A DNA stretch of 64,000 bases from Delftia sp. PS-11 (GCF_029870285.1 NZ_JACSYA010000003.1:191812-255811), one strand, 5' to 3'. Shown: positions 53,938 to 63,703, counted from the first letter of the stretch. The notes: generated by a model not told the origin, from the sequence alone. Made by a program: numbers and translations.

Positions 53938-55092
53938 TCAGGATTCTTCATCAATGCCCGGGATATTAGGGCAAGCGCCGTTGCCGGACAGCGGGATGGA
54001 GACGATGACCGAGGTTCCACGTCCGGCTTGGCTGCTCACATCCAGCCAGCCATGCACGGTACGTGCGCGCTCACCCAGGCCGCGCAGCCCGAAAGAGCGG
54101 GGCTTGTCACGGGCATGCGGTGCCAGTCCCACGCCGTCGTCCTTGACTTCCAGCGTAAGGAAGCCCTCATGATCGGACAGATCGATGTCCACATGCTGCG
54201 CCTGTGCATATTTGCCGACATTGGTCAGGGCTTCCTGAGCGGTTCGATATGCAACAACTTGTATCTCCGGGGCGATATCCATGCTTTCCCGGCTGCTGCG
54301 TACCCGTGTACGCACGCCGGTGCGGCGCTCGAAATTCTCTGCCAGCCACTGTACGGCTGCCACCAGGCCCTGATCGAGCACGGGCGGGCGCAGATTCATC
54401 ATGATGCGCTGGCTTGCGCCCAGCGCATGTTCGAGCATCTCCAGCGCCGACTGGGCATGCTCGCGCAGCGGGCCCTCGGGCGCGTTGCGCATGATCCACG
54501 CCAGGTCGAACTTCACCGAGGTCAGCGACCCGCCAATGTCATCATGGATTTCCCTGGCGATATCGGCCCGCTCGCGCTCCGTCGAGGTCTGCAGATGCTC
54601 CGTCAACTCAGCCAACCGCCGTTCCGAAGCGGCCAGTTCGGCTGCTGCGCGCTGGCGCGCGCGCCGCGCCTCATGCACCTCCAGCGCATGCGACACCACA
54701 TGGGGCAGGCGCGTGATGTGGTCCTTGAGCAGATAGTCGCTGATGCCTTCGCGCATCACTCCCACGGCCGCCGACTCGCCAATTGCTCCCGAAAGCAGCA
54801 CAAAAGGTGGATGATCGGGGCGGCTGCGTACCATCTCCCAGGCGTGCAGCGCCGTGAAGCCCGGGAGATGGTAGTCAGCCAGGATCAGGTCGAATGTCTG
54901 GGTGTCAAGCGCTTGCGCGACATCATTCAGCACATCGACCACGGTGACCTCGCAGTTCAGGCCGCCCCGCAGCAGGCTCAGGCGCGCCAGGGCCTGGTCG
55001 GCGGCAGAATCTTCGATATGCAAAATTCGCAAAGGCCGTTGCAGCGGTCTGGCATCCACAGGGGCGCTATCATGAGATACATTTTGGAACAT
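53938..55092 (-). CDS. REC-containing sensor histidine kinase (HisKA_3 type)
   Basis: The 384-residue protein has an N-terminal receiver domain (ILHIEDSAADQALARLSLLR, Asp in LILADYHLPG), a coiled-coil linker (about 145-170), the HisKA_3 dimerisation domain with the phospho-His in REIHDDIGGSLTSVKFDL, and an HATPase_c domain (TAQEALTNVGKYAQ N-box, VKDDGVGL). No membrane segment or sensor domain is visible, so it is soluble and its input probably comes through the receiver domain. It pairs with the NarL-type regulator downstream. Confidence 0.92.
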   Translation of the reverse strand: MFQNVSHDSAPVDARPLQRPLRILHIEDSAADQALARLSLLRGGLNCEVTVVDVLNDVAQALDTQTFDLILADYHLPGFTALHAWEMVRSRPDHPPFVLLSGAIGESAAVGVMREGISDYLLKDHITRLPHVVSHALEVHEARRARQRAAAELAASERRLAELTEHLQTSTERERADIAREIHDDIGGSLTSVKFDLAWIMRNAPEGPLREHAQSALEMLEHALGASQRIMMNLRPPVLDQGLVAAVQWLAENFERRTGVRTRVRSSRESMDIAPEIQVVAYRTAQEALTNVGKYAQAQHVDIDLSDHEGFLTLEVKDDGVGLAPHARDKPRSFGLRGLGERARTVHGWLDVSSQAGRGTSVIVSIPLSGNGACPNIPGIDEES

Positions 55093-55208
55093 AAATGTAA
55101 GTGGTTGGATTCATCAAAGGGTGTGCCGCACCCGGATGCGCGACTGACAAAGGCTGGCCATGCCATGAGGCTTGGCCCACGATGGGCTGACACGCTTGTG
55201 GAGTAACA

Positions 55209-55658
55209 ATGCAGTCAATGCAAAAGCTTTCGGGCGAGCCGGCTGTTCCCATGCCCGTCATGGTGGCAGCAGGCCTGCAGGACGCCCTGCTGGTGGCGAT
55301 GCACGATCTGCATCGCCTGGAAGGCCTGCTCAACCATGCGACGGAAAATCTGATGGCCCGCTTTGACGAGGCCCACAGCCAGCTGGGTGTTCAGGCGCTG
55401 GCAGCGCTGCCTCAGCTGGAGAATGCCCAGGCATCGTTGCGGCTGGCGGTGACAGAGTTGCAATTCCACGACATGTCCTCCCAACTGATCGCCCATATTA
55501 CGAAGACTTTGCAAGGTTGCGCAGCCCAGCTGGCTGCCGTCACCATGGGAGTCGACGAGGTGGAGGAGGAAGGGGCCTTGAGCCTGCCCCCGATCCCAGA
55601 CCGGCCCAATCCTGTCACGCAAAGCGAGATGGACGCGGGTTCGGTTGAACTTTTCTGA
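55209..55658 (+). CDS. CheZ-like small chemotaxis protein
   Basis: I do not recognise this 149-residue protein by name. It is helical and carries ELQFHDMSSQLIAHIT, which resembles the CheZ catalytic helix (FHDLTGQ): the Asp and Gln spaced four apart (D-M-S-S-Q) are kept. The C-terminus GSVELF resembles that of CheD in this cluster (GSVDLF). It starts the cheYAWRDB run, 55 bases before cheY, with GGAG before its ATG. A CheY-P phosphatase role is inferred. It is shorter than CheZ and lacks the long N-terminal helices. Confidence 0.65.
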   Translation: MQSMQKLSGEPAVPMPVMVAAGLQDALLVAMHDLHRLEGLLNHATENLMARFDEAHSQLGVQALAALPQLENAQASLRLAVTELQFHDMSSQLIAHITKTLQGCAAQLAAVTMGVDEVEEEGALSLPPIPDRPNPVTQSEMDAGSVELF

Positions 55659-55713
55659 GCGGTCCAGCCCATGCTGAAATCCACTTCTTATTGCCCATCT
55701 GTTGGAGCTGTAC

Positions 55714-56076
55714 ATGCGATCGATTCTGGCTGTTGATGATTCCCCCTCGATGCGGAAGATGGTTTCCTTCACCCTCGCCGGTGCGGGATTTCGGGTCGTT
55801 GAGGCCGTGGACGGTGTAGATGCACTCGAAAAGGCCCAGGTCGAAGAGGTTGATCTGGTCCTGGTCGATCAGAACATGCCTCGCCTGGATGGCATCGGCC
55901 TGACACGCAAGCTGCGTGAAAATCCCCGCTTCCAGAACACCCCCATTCTGATCCTCACCACCGAATCCAGCGATCAGATGAAGCAGGCCGGGCGTGCGGC
56001 AGGCGCTACTGGCTGGCTGGTCAAGCCCTTCGATCCGAATCGTCTGATCGAAGTCATTCAAAAAGTGATGCGTTGA
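55714..56076 (+). CDS. cheY: CheY-type response regulator (cheA-operon copy)
   Basis: The 120-residue single receiver domain has D7/D8 (AVDDS), phosphoacceptor D52 (LVLVDQNMP), T82/T83 and K104 (WLVKPF). GGAG lies 7 bases before ATG 55714; an upstream in-frame TTG is less likely. It precedes cheA, and its sequence differs strongly from the motor-linked CheY at 6522. It may be the main receiver for this CheA or a phosphate sink. Confidence 0.94.
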   Translation: MRSILAVDDSPSMRKMVSFTLAGAGFRVVEAVDGVDALEKAQVEEVDLVLVDQNMPRLDGIGLTRKLRENPRFQNTPILILTTESSDQMKQAGRAAGATGWLVKPFDPNRLIEVIQKVMR

Positions 56077-56113
56077 GCCGATAAACCAGGGCAACAGCGA
56101 AAAAACAGGATCA

Positions 56114-58246
56114 ATGATGGCGGATCTACACCAGGAGGGAACGGGAGCGGGCGCGGATTTCGACCTGAGCCAGTTCTATCAAATCTTTTTCGAGGAAGCG
56201 GCCGAAAATCTCGACCAGATGGAGCAGATGCTGCTCAATCTGGATCTGTCGGCTGCCAACGACGAAGAACTCAACGGCATTTTCCGTTGCGCCCACTCGA
56301 TCAAGGGTGGCGCAGCCACCTTCGGCTTCGCCGACGTGACCGAGCTGACGCACCGCATGGAGTCGCTGCTCGACCGTCTGCGCCGCCACGAAATCACGCC
56401 GATACCTGAAATGGTCGACGTGCTGCTGGAGTCTGCTGACGCCAGCCGCAGCCTGCTGGCCCGCCATCAGGCTGGCGATGGGGGCGAGGCCATGTCCACG
56501 ACCGACCTGGTGGCGCGCATCGAGGCGCTCGCCGAAGGCCGTGGCGCACCTGCCGCGCCCGCGCCTGCTCCGGCCCCCGTGGCCGAGCCGGCTGTGGCAT
56601 CGGCGCCTGATGCTGCTGCGGCGCCGGCCGGTGGCATCGTGGGCACTCCGCCTGCCTCGGGTGGCCGGTCGCTGCAAGTGCTGATCGGCCCGCTCGAGCG
56701 CCCGGAGATGGTGGATGCCATCAAGGATCTGTTCCGCGACATTCCCGGCCTGGGGTGCATCGAGGAGCAGCCCTGCGAGCAGCCGCAAAGCCGGCGCTTC
56801 GCCGTGCAGACCACCTCCACCGATGAAGACCTGCTCGACCTGTTCGTCTTCCACGTGGCCAAGGAGCAGGTCCGCATCTCTGACGCTCCTGCACAGTCTG
56901 CCGCGCCTGCAGCCCCTGTCCACCATGATCCCGACGCGGGCCTGTCCTCCGTGGCGATTCCGTCTGCGGGTGACGCCTACGGCTTCTTCAGCGGTGCGCC
57001 AGGCCTGCCCAGCGCCGAGGCCGGCGCTGCCGCCAAGCCTGCCGCTGCCAAGGTGCCAGCCCAGTCGCAGCAGGCCCAGATGGAGTCGACCAGCATCCGG
57101 GTATCGGTGGCCAAGGTGGACCAACTGATCAACCTGGTGGGCGAACTCGTCATCACCCAGGCCATGCTGGCGCAAAACAGCCGGGGCCTGGATGCCTCTG
57201 CCTACCAGCAGCTGCTGGCGGGCCTGGCCGACCTGGACCGCAACACGCGCGATCTGCAGGAATCGGTGATGTCGATCCGCATGATCCCCATGTCCACCGT
57301 GTTCAGCCGCTTCCCGCGCATGCTGCGTGACCTGGCGAGCAAGCTGGGCAAGAAGATCGACTTGATCACCCTGGGTGAAGCCACCGAGCTGGACAAGGGG
57401 CTGGTCGAGAAGATCACCGACCCGCTGACCCACCTTGTGCGCAACAGCGTGGACCACGGCATCGAAATGCCCGAAGACCGCCTGGCGGCCGGCAAGTCCG
57501 AGCATGGCACGTTGACGCTGGCAGCCTCCCACCAGGGCGGCTCCATCGTCATCGAAGTGCGCGATGATGGCCGTGGCATGAACCGCGAAAGAATCCTCAA
57601 GAAGGCCCGCGAGCGCGGCATGGACGTCTCTGACAGCATGCCTGACCAGGACGTCTGGCAACTGATCTTTGCGCCGGGCTTCTCCACCGCCGAGGTCGTC
57701 ACCGACGTTTCGGGCCGCGGCGTGGGCATGGATGTGGTCAAGCGCAACATCACGGCACTGGGCGGGTCGGTCGAAATCGAGTCCAACCAGGGCAAGGGCA
57801 TGCGCGTGGCCGTGCGCCTGCCGCTGACGCTGGCCATCATGGATGGCATGTCGGTGGGCGTCAGCGACGAGGTCTACATCCTGCCGCTGTCCTCCGTGGT
57901 CGAGTCCTTCCAGGTCAATACCGAGGATGTCAACACCGTGGCCAACGGCACGCAGCTGGTCAAGGTCCGCGACGAGTACATGCCGGTGATCGCGCTGGAA
58001 AAGACCTTCCAGGTGCCGCGCAGCGATGCCAGCCAGTCCAGCAACATCATGGTCGTGGTCGAATCCGACGGCAGCCGTGTGGCCCTGCTGGTCGATGAAC
58101 TGCTGGGCCAGCACCAGGTCGTGGTCAAGAATCTGGAGACCAACTACCGCAAGGTGCCCAACGTCTCAGGCGCCACCATCCTGGGCGATGGCACGGTGGC
58201 GCTGATTCTGGATACGGGGGCGCTGGTGCGCCGTGCGCGCCACTGA
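56114..58246 (+). CDS. cheA: Chemotaxis histidine kinase CheA
   Basis: CheA is the chemotaxis kinase. The 710-residue protein has HPt with H61 (RCAHSIKGGAATFGF), an Ala/Pro linker, a P2-like region (about 195-260), the dimerisation P3 helices (KVDQLINLVGELVITQAMLA), the ATP-binding domain (LVRNSVDHGIEMPEDRL N-box, EVRDDGRGMNRERI, GVGMDVVKRNI) and the CheW-like P5 domain. cheW follows 94 bases downstream. Confidence 0.97.
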   Translation: MMADLHQEGTGAGADFDLSQFYQIFFEEAAENLDQMEQMLLNLDLSAANDEELNGIFRCAHSIKGGAATFGFADVTELTHRMESLLDRLRRHEITPIPEMVDVLLESADASRSLLARHQAGDGGEAMSTTDLVARIEALAEGRGAPAAPAPAPAPVAEPAVASAPDAAAAPAGGIVGTPPASGGRSLQVLIGPLERPEMVDAIKDLFRDIPGLGCIEEQPCEQPQSRRFAVQTTSTDEDLLDLFVFHVAKEQVRISDAPAQSAAPAAPVHHDPDAGLSSVAIPSAGDAYGFFSGAPGLPSAEAGAAAKPAAAKVPAQSQQAQMESTSIRVSVAKVDQLINLVGELVITQAMLAQNSRGLDASAYQQLLAGLADLDRNTRDLQESVMSIRMIPMSTVFSRFPRMLRDLASKLGKKIDLITLGEATELDKGLVEKITDPLTHLVRNSVDHGIEMPEDRLAAGKSEHGTLTLAASHQGGSIVIEVRDDGRGMNRERILKKARERGMDVSDSMPDQDVWQLIFAPGFSTAEVVTDVSGRGVGMDVVKRNITALGGSVEIESNQGKGMRVAVRLPLTLAIMDGMSVGVSDEVYILPLSSVVESFQVNTEDVNTVANGTQLVKVRDEYMPVIALEKTFQVPRSDASQSSNIMVVVESDGSRVALLVDELLGQHQVVVKNLETNYRKVPNVSGATILGDGTVALILDTGALVRRARH

Positions 58247-58340
58247 CCTGGATGCGCGAGACTGCGGGCAGGCACGCCTGCCCGCATAGAAACAAACCAT
58301 GGCGCGCGCCAAGAGCGCGAGCCAGTCGAGGAGCCTAGCA

Positions 58341-58829
58341 ATGAGCGTGACCGCTAAAAGTGCAGAAGGCGTGGCCACCGGAGCACGCGAGTACCTGACA
58401 TTCCGCCTGGACCAGGAGGAGTACGGCATAGACATCCTGAAAGTGCAGGAAATCCGCGGCTACGAGCCGCCGACGCGCATCGCCAACGCGCCCGACTTCA
58501 TCAAAGGCGTCGTCAACCTGCGCGGCACCATCGTGCCCATCGTCGACATGCGGCTGAAGTTCCACTGCGCACAGGCCGAGTACAACAGCTTCACCGTTGT
58601 CATCATCCTGAACCTGCGCAACCGTGTCGTAGGCATTGTCGTTGACTCCGTCAGCGATGTGATGGAGCTGGCGGCAGACGCAGTCCGTCCTGCACCCGAC
58701 ATTGAAAGCTCCATCGACAGTGGCTGCATACTGGGCCTGGGCTCGGTTGGTGAGCGCATGCTGATCCTGCTGGATATCGAAACGCTCATGAACAATGTGG
58801 ACATGGGCCTGGTCTCCATCGCTGATTGA
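58341..58829 (+). CDS. cheW: Chemotaxis coupling protein CheW
   Basis: CheW couples receptors to CheA. From ATG 58341 (GAGGAG before it) the product is 162 residues, with the CheW fold (YLTFRLDQEEYGIDILKVQE, GVVNLRGTIVPIVDMRLKF, VGIVVDSVSDVMELAADAVR). An upstream ATG 58299 lacks a ribosome site. It is adjacent to cheR. Confidence 0.96.
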   Translation: MSVTAKSAEGVATGAREYLTFRLDQEEYGIDILKVQEIRGYEPPTRIANAPDFIKGVVNLRGTIVPIVDMRLKFHCAQAEYNSFTVVIILNLRNRVVGIVVDSVSDVMELAADAVRPAPDIESSIDSGCILGLGSVGERMLILLDIETLMNNVDMGLVSIAD

Positions 58830-58852
58830 AGCACCAGTACGCGAGTGCGCTG

Positions 58853-59743
58853 ATGCGATCCGGTTCACCTACAGCCGCGCTGGTTCCGCGGCCTTCTGCC
58901 GACGAAGGCTCTGCCAGCGGGCCTTTGGCCCAGGGGCGGGAGTTCGAATGGTCCTCGCGCGATTTCGCGCGGGTACAGGCCCTGATCTACCAGCGTGCCG
59001 GCATCAGCCTGCACGACGGCAAGCACGCCATGGTCTACAGCCGCCTGTCGCGGCGCCTGCGTGAAACCGGCTATGACAGCTTCAGCGCCTATCTGGACTG
59101 GCTTGAATCCCAGGCGGATGGCGTCGAATGGCAGGAGTTCGTGAATGCGCTGACCACCAACCTCACGGCTTTTTTTCGTGAGCAGCACCACTTCGAGATC
59201 TTTGCCCAGTATCTGCGCAGCAAGCCTGCCGGCACGCCATGGAAGGTCTGGTGCAGCGCAGCCTCTACGGGGGAAGAGCCTTATTCCATCGTGATGACGG
59301 CCATCGAGGCGCTGGGTGCGACCCCGCATTTTCAGCTCCAGGCCAGCGACATCGACTCGCGTGTGCTCGATACCGCCTCTGCAGGCGTTTACCGTCTCGA
59401 AAGCACCAAAGGCATGAGTGCCGAGCGCCTGCACCGCTTCTTCCTGCGCGGCAAGGCTGGCAACTCTGGCCTGGTCCGGGTCAAACCCGAGCTGCGCAAG
59501 CTCATTGAATTCCTGAACGTCAACCTGATCCGTGATGACTGGCCGTTCCGCGAGCCTTTCGACGCAGTGTTCTGCCGCAACGTGATGATTTATTTCGACG
59601 CCGCCACTCAGCGCCGCGTGCTTGAGCGTATCCACCGGGTCATGAAGCCCGGCGGGTTGCTGTTCGTCGGTCACGCAGAGAACTTCAGTGATTCGCGTGA
59701 CCTGTTCACGCTCAAAGGAAAGACCGTTTATGAGCGCCGCTGA
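58853..59743 (+). CDS. cheR: Chemotaxis methyltransferase CheR
   Basis: CheR methylates receptor glutamates. From ATG 58853 the protein is 296 residues: an N-terminal helical domain (FARVQALIYQRAGISLHDGK, MVYSRLSRRLRETGYDSFSA) and a SAM-binding domain (VWCSAASTGEEPYSIVMTAI, DAVFCRNVMIYFDAATQRRV, KPGGLLFVGHAENF). TTG 58826, overlapping the cheW stop, is an alternative start. No receptor genes are nearby. Confidence 0.95.
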   Translation: MRSGSPTAALVPRPSADEGSASGPLAQGREFEWSSRDFARVQALIYQRAGISLHDGKHAMVYSRLSRRLRETGYDSFSAYLDWLESQADGVEWQEFVNALTTNLTAFFREQHHFEIFAQYLRSKPAGTPWKVWCSAASTGEEPYSIVMTAIEALGATPHFQLQASDIDSRVLDTASAGVYRLESTKGMSAERLHRFFLRGKAGNSGLVRVKPELRKLIEFLNVNLIRDDWPFREPFDAVFCRNVMIYFDAATQRRVLERIHRVMKPGGLLFVGHAENFSDSRDLFTLKGKTVYERR

Positions 59744-59797
59744 CGCACGATGTTGCGCTGGCTGCGTGTGCATTGCCCTGCATCGAAAGGCATGTCC

Positions 59798-60529
59798 ATG
59801 ATTTCCGGCCGTCCTCCCATGCCGCCGCCTGCGCCTGAACGGCGCAATGCAGCGCGCATCAACAGCTACTCTGCCAGTGACTACCCCGCTGCGGGTGCTC
59901 CTGCGCCACGTTCTTCCCTGGAGCAGCTCAAGCGCATGCCGCGCAACCCTGGAGAGGCCTCCTTCTTCTATTACGATCCGCATTTCCAGCACAACGCAGT
60001 CAAAGTGCTGCCAGGAGAGTACTTTGTCTCCAAGGAAGATGTCATCCTCGTCACCGTGCTGGGATCGTGCATTGCCGCCTGCCTCTGGGACACAGCCATG
60101 CGCGTGGGCGGCATGAACCACTTCATGCTGCCCGATGGCGACTCATCCGATGTCTCGGGCCGTTATGGATCGTATGCGATGGAGTTGTTGATCAACGAAA
60201 TGCTCAAGCTCGGTGCGCGGCGGGAGTATCTTCAGGCCAAGGTCTTCGGAGGCGGCCAGGTGATGCACAACTTCACCACCATGAACGTCGGGCAGCGCAA
60301 CACGACTTTCGTCACGCAGTATCTTCATACCGAGAAGATTCCCATCGTCTCGCAGGACGTGCTGGACATCTATCCGCGCAAGGTGGTGTTTTTTTCCGCC
60401 AGCGGCAAGGCCATGGTCAAGCGCCTGGCACATGCCCATCCCGAGGAACTGGTGCAGCAGGAGCTCACGCGCGGCAATGCTGCGGTCGTGGCTCGCAATA
60501 CGGCAGGCGGCTCGGTCGACCTGTTTTGA
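59798..60529 (+). CDS. cheD: Chemoreceptor glutamine deamidase CheD
   Basis: CheD deamidates receptor glutamines. The 243-residue protein has a Pro/Ala-rich N-terminal stretch (about 1-50) and the CheD domain with the catalytic Cys in [11 protein letters not shown] and His in [16 protein letters not shown] lies 7 bases before ATG 59798; ATG 59792 and ATG 59750 are alternatives. The C-terminus is [10 protein letters not shown]. It sits between cheR and cheB. Confidence 0.95.
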   Translation: MISGRPPMPPPAPERRNAARINSYSASDYPAAGAPAPRSSLEQLKRMPRNPGEASFFYYDPHFQHNAVKVLPGEYFVSKEDVILVTVLGSCIAACLWDTAMRVGGMNHFMLPDGDSSDVSGRYGSYAMELLINEMLKLGARREYLQAKVFGGGQVMHNFTTMNVGQRNTTFVTQYLHTEKIPIVSQDVLDIYPRKVVFFSASGKAMVKRLAHAHPEELVQQELTRGNAAVVARNTAGGSVDLF

Positions 60530-60545
60530 GGAAGGTGTCAAAGGA

Positions 60546-61709
60546 ATGGACAGGAAAATCCGGGTGATCGTCGTGGACGACTCTGCGCTGGTGCGCAGCC
60601 TGTTGACCGAGATCATCAATCGCCAGCCCGACATGGTGTGCATAGGCTCGGCCAATGATCCGCTGGTGGCGCGGGAAATGATCCGCGAACTCAATCCTGA
60701 CGTGATCACGCTCGATGTGGAGATGCCGCGCATGGACGGCATCGATTTCCTTGGGCGCCTCATGCGCCTGCGCCCCATGCCCGTGGTCATGATCTCCACC
60801 CTGACCGAGCGTGGCGCCGAAGTCACCATGCGTGCCCTGGAACTGGGTGCAACCGACTTCGTTGCCAAGCCACGCGTTGGCGTGGCCAACGGATTGCAGG
60901 AACTGGCGTCGCAGATCGTGGATAAGATCCGCGTTGCCGCTGTCGCTCAGGTGCGCCGGCTGCCCGTTCCCCCGCGTGGCGTGGCTGCGCCGCCCGCAGC
61001 CGCCAGTAGTGGCGGGGCCGCTGCGCCAGCCGCCGCTGTGCCAGCCACCGCTGCGGTGCATGCCGCGGCCACTCACGTGGCGCGGCCGGCCTCGCCGCTG
61101 GGGCGTATCTCCACCGAAAAACTGATTGCCATCGGTGCCTCCACCGGCGGCACCGAGGCTATACGCGAAGTCCTGATCCATCTGCCTGCGGACTGCCCGG
61201 CCATCGTCATCACCCAGCACATGCCGCCAGGCTTCACCACCAGCTTTGCAGCCCGGCTCAACAGCCTGTGCCAGATGACCGTCAAGGAAGCGCAGCACGG
61301 AGAACGCCTGCTGCCAGGACATGCCTATATTGCGCCTGGTGGCAAGCACTTTTCCGTGCAGCGCAGCGGTGCCAACTACGTTGCCGTGGTGGATGACAGT
61401 CCTCCGGTCAACCGCCACAAGCCCTCGGTCGAGGTGCTGTTCAAGTCGGTAGCTGCCTGCGCAGGCCGCAATGCCTACGGCATCATGCTGACCGGCATGG
61501 GCGCCGATGGCGCGGCCGCCATGCGCGAAATGAAGGATGCCGGCAGCTACAACTTTGTGCAGGACGAAGCCAGCTGCATCGTCTTCGGCATGCCCCGCGA
61601 AGCCATTGCCCACGGTGCTGCCGACGAAGTGCTGCCGCTCAATCAGATCGCTGCAGCCCTGATGGGCAAGCTGCGCATAGGTTCCGACCAGGTTCACCAC
61701 CGCATCTGA
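60546..61709 (+). CDS. cheB: Chemotaxis methylesterase/glutamine deamidase CheB
   Basis: CheB removes receptor methyl groups. From ATG 60546 the protein is 387 residues: a receiver domain with D57 ([13 protein letters not shown]), an Ala/Pro-rich linker (about 135-185), and the methylesterase domain with the catalytic Ser in [13 protein letters not shown], His in [10 protein letters not shown] and Asp in [13 protein letters not shown]. It ends the che run before a bidirectional terminator. Confidence 0.97.
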   Translation: MDRKIRVIVVDDSALVRSLLTEIINRQPDMVCIGSANDPLVAREMIRELNPDVITLDVEMPRMDGIDFLGRLMRLRPMPVVMISTLTERGAEVTMRALELGATDFVAKPRVGVANGLQELASQIVDKIRVAAVAQVRRLPVPPRGVAAPPAAASSGGAAAPAAAVPATAAVHAAATHVARPASPLGRISTEKLIAIGASTGGTEAIREVLIHLPADCPAIVITQHMPPGFTTSFAARLNSLCQMTVKEAQHGERLLPGHAYIAPGGKHFSVQRSGANYVAVVDDSPPVNRHKPSVEVLFKSVAACAGRNAYGIMLTGMGADGAAAMREMKDAGSYNFVQDEASCIVFGMPREAIAHGAADEVLPLNQIAAALMGKLRIGSDQVHHRI

Positions 61710-61730
61710 GCAGCATCAGATGCATCGCTG

Positions 61731-61757
61731 CAAAAGGAGCGCCTGGCGCTCCTTTTG
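61731..61757. terminator. Terminator between cheB and the ABC-F gene
   Basis: CAAAAGGAGCGC (61731-61742) and GCGCTCCTTTTG (61746-61757) form a perfect 12-bp inverted repeat with a 3-base loop; T- and A-rich ends on both sides let it serve cheB and the convergent ABC-F gene. Confidence 0.85.
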
Positions 61758-61769
61758 CTTTTGCCACAT

Positions 61770-63647
61770 TCATTCAGACAGCGCCGTCCAGCGCTCCAGC
61801 GCTTCCAGCAGCTCCTCATCAATGGCCGCGTCGCGCTGGTGCAATGCCACGGCGCGCGCATTGTCGCTCGCATAAAGCGAACCATCGGCCAGTGCCTCCT
61901 GAATGGATTTCTGCTCTGCCTCCAGTGCCGCGATGCGTTCGGGCAACTGCTCCAGTTCGCGCTGCTCCTTGTAGCTGAGCTTGCGCCGGGCCTTGCCATC
62001 GTTGCGAGGCGCTGCCGGCCGGGCTTCCTCCTTTGCGGGCCTGGGTTGTGCGGCCTCGGCCAGATCACGGCTGCGGCGCGACTGATCCAGCCAGTCCTGC
62101 ACCCCGCCTTCATATTCGCGCCACTGTCCGGGGCCCTCCCAGGCAATCGTGCTGGTGACCACGTTATCCAGAAAGCTGCGGTCATGGCTGACCAGGAACA
62201 CCGTGCCATCGTAGCCCTGCAGTAGCTCCTCCAGCATCTCCAGCGTCTCGATGTCCAGATCGTTGGTCGGCTCGTCGAGCACCAGCACATTGGCTGGCCG
62301 CGCAAACAGCCGTGCCAGCAGCAGTCGGTTGCGCTCGCCGCCAGACAGAGAGCGCACGGGAGAGTGCGCCCTGGCGGGAGAGAACAGGAAATCCGACAGA
62401 TAGCTCTTGACGTGCTTTTTCTGGCTGCCGATCTCGATCCACTCGCTGCCGGGGCTGATGAAGTCCTCCAGCGTGGCATCCAGATCGATCTGGTGGCGCA
62501 TCTGATCAAAATAAGCCACCTGCAGATTGGCTCCCAGCCGTACCGTGCCGCTGTCGGCTGCCAGCTCGCCAAGAATCATCTTCAGCAGCGTCGTCTTGCC
62601 GGCGCCATTGGGGCCGATCAGTCCCACCTTGTCGCCGCGCAATATGGTGGCGCTGAACCGCGACACGATGCACCGGTCTGCGAACGCCTTGCCCACATCC
62701 GTCAGCTCGGCCACGATCTTGCCCTGATAGCCATCGCCCTTGCCCGACGCGATGTCCATCTTCACCCCGCCCAGAACCTCGCGGCGTGCAGCGCGGTTGG
62801 CCCGAAGCTGCTCCAGGCGGCCGATGCGGCTCTGGCTGCGCGTGCGCCGTGCTTCCACCCCCTTGCGGATCCAAATCTCCTCCTGTGCCAGCAGCTTGTC
62901 GGCCTTGGCGTTGATCACCGCTTCCTGTGCCAGCTGCTCTTCCTTTTGCAGCTGGTACTGCGCGAAGTTGCCCGGGTAGGTGCGCAACTGGCCGCGGTCC
63001 AGCTCCACGATGCGCGTGGCGATGCGGTCCAGGAAAGCCCGGTCGTGGGTGATGGTCACCACGCTGCCCTTGAAGGCCAGCAGCAGCTCCTCCAGCCACT
63101 CGATGGCATCGAGATCCAAATGGTTGGTCGGCTCGTCCAGCAGCAGCACATCAGGGCGTGCCACCAGCGCCTGTGCCAGCGCCACCCGCTTTTTCATGCC
63201 GCCAGACAGCGTCCCCACCACGGCCTGGGGATCCAGGTGCAGGCGCTGCAGCGTCTCTTCCACGCGGCGTTCCCAGTTCCAGGCGTCATAAGCCTCGATT
63301 TGCGATTGCAGCGCATCCAGATCCTCACCTTCGGCTGCTGCAAGGTAGCGGTCACGCAGTGCAATCACCGATGCAATGCCCGCCGATGCCGCTTCGAAAA
63401 TCGTGTGCTCGGGCGGCAGCACAGGCTCCTGCGCCACATAGGTGATACGTACTCCTGACTGCGTCTGCACCTGGCCGTCATCGGCCTTGGCCAGTCCACC
63501 CAGAATTTTCAGCAGCGAGGACTTGCCCGCTCCGTTGCGGCCGATCAGGCCAACGCGCTCACCGCTCTCCAGGGAGAACTGGGCATGGTCCAGGAGCGCC
63601 ACATGCCCGAACGCCAGTTGGGCGTCCAACAAAGTAATCAGTGCCAT
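61770..63647 (-). CDS. uup: ABC-F family ATPase, Uup type
   Basis: The 625-residue protein has two ABC domains without membrane segments: Walker A GLIGRNGAGKSSLL near the start and GLIGPNGAGKTTLL in the second half, signatures LSGGMKKRVALAQAL and LSGGERNRLLLARLF, and D-box/Walker B (VLLLDEPTNHLDLDAIEWLE, VLVLDEPTNDLDIETLEMLE). A C-terminal coiled coil (about 545-625, KLSYKEQRELEQLPERIAAL) is typical of Uup. Start ATG 63647 matches the family start MALITL. It is unrelated to motility. Confidence 0.95.
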   Translation of the reverse strand: MALITLLDAQLAFGHVALLDHAQFSLESGERVGLIGRNGAGKSSLLKILGGLAKADDGQVQTQSGVRITYVAQEPVLPPEHTIFEAASAGIASVIALRDRYLAAAEGEDLDALQSQIEAYDAWNWERRVEETLQRLHLDPQAVVGTLSGGMKKRVALAQALVARPDVLLLDEPTNHLDLDAIEWLEELLLAFKGSVVTITHDRAFLDRIATRIVELDRGQLRTYPGNFAQYQLQKEEQLAQEAVINAKADKLLAQEEIWIRKGVEARRTRSQSRIGRLEQLRANRAARREVLGGVKMDIASGKGDGYQGKIVAELTDVGKAFADRCIVSRFSATILRGDKVGLIGPNGAGKTTLLKMILGELAADSGTVRLGANLQVAYFDQMRHQIDLDATLEDFISPGSEWIEIGSQKKHVKSYLSDFLFSPARAHSPVRSLSGGERNRLLLARLFARPANVLVLDEPTNDLDIETLEMLEELLQGYDGTVFLVSHDRSFLDNVVTSTIAWEGPGQWREYEGGVQDWLDQSRRSRDLAEAAQPRPAKEEARPAAPRNDGKARRKLSYKEQRELEQLPERIAALEAEQKSIQEALADGSLYASDNARAVALHQRDAAIDEELLEALERWTALSE

Positions 63648-63703
63648 CGTGCATGCATTATCGATGGCTGCCTGCTTTCTGGTGCGTGCAGGCAAGCCTG
63701 ATG

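Noticed and set aside
53266..55206. 646-residue open frame on the plus strand
   Set aside because: Antisense to the NarL-type regulator and histidine kinase, both of which have clear catalytic motifs.
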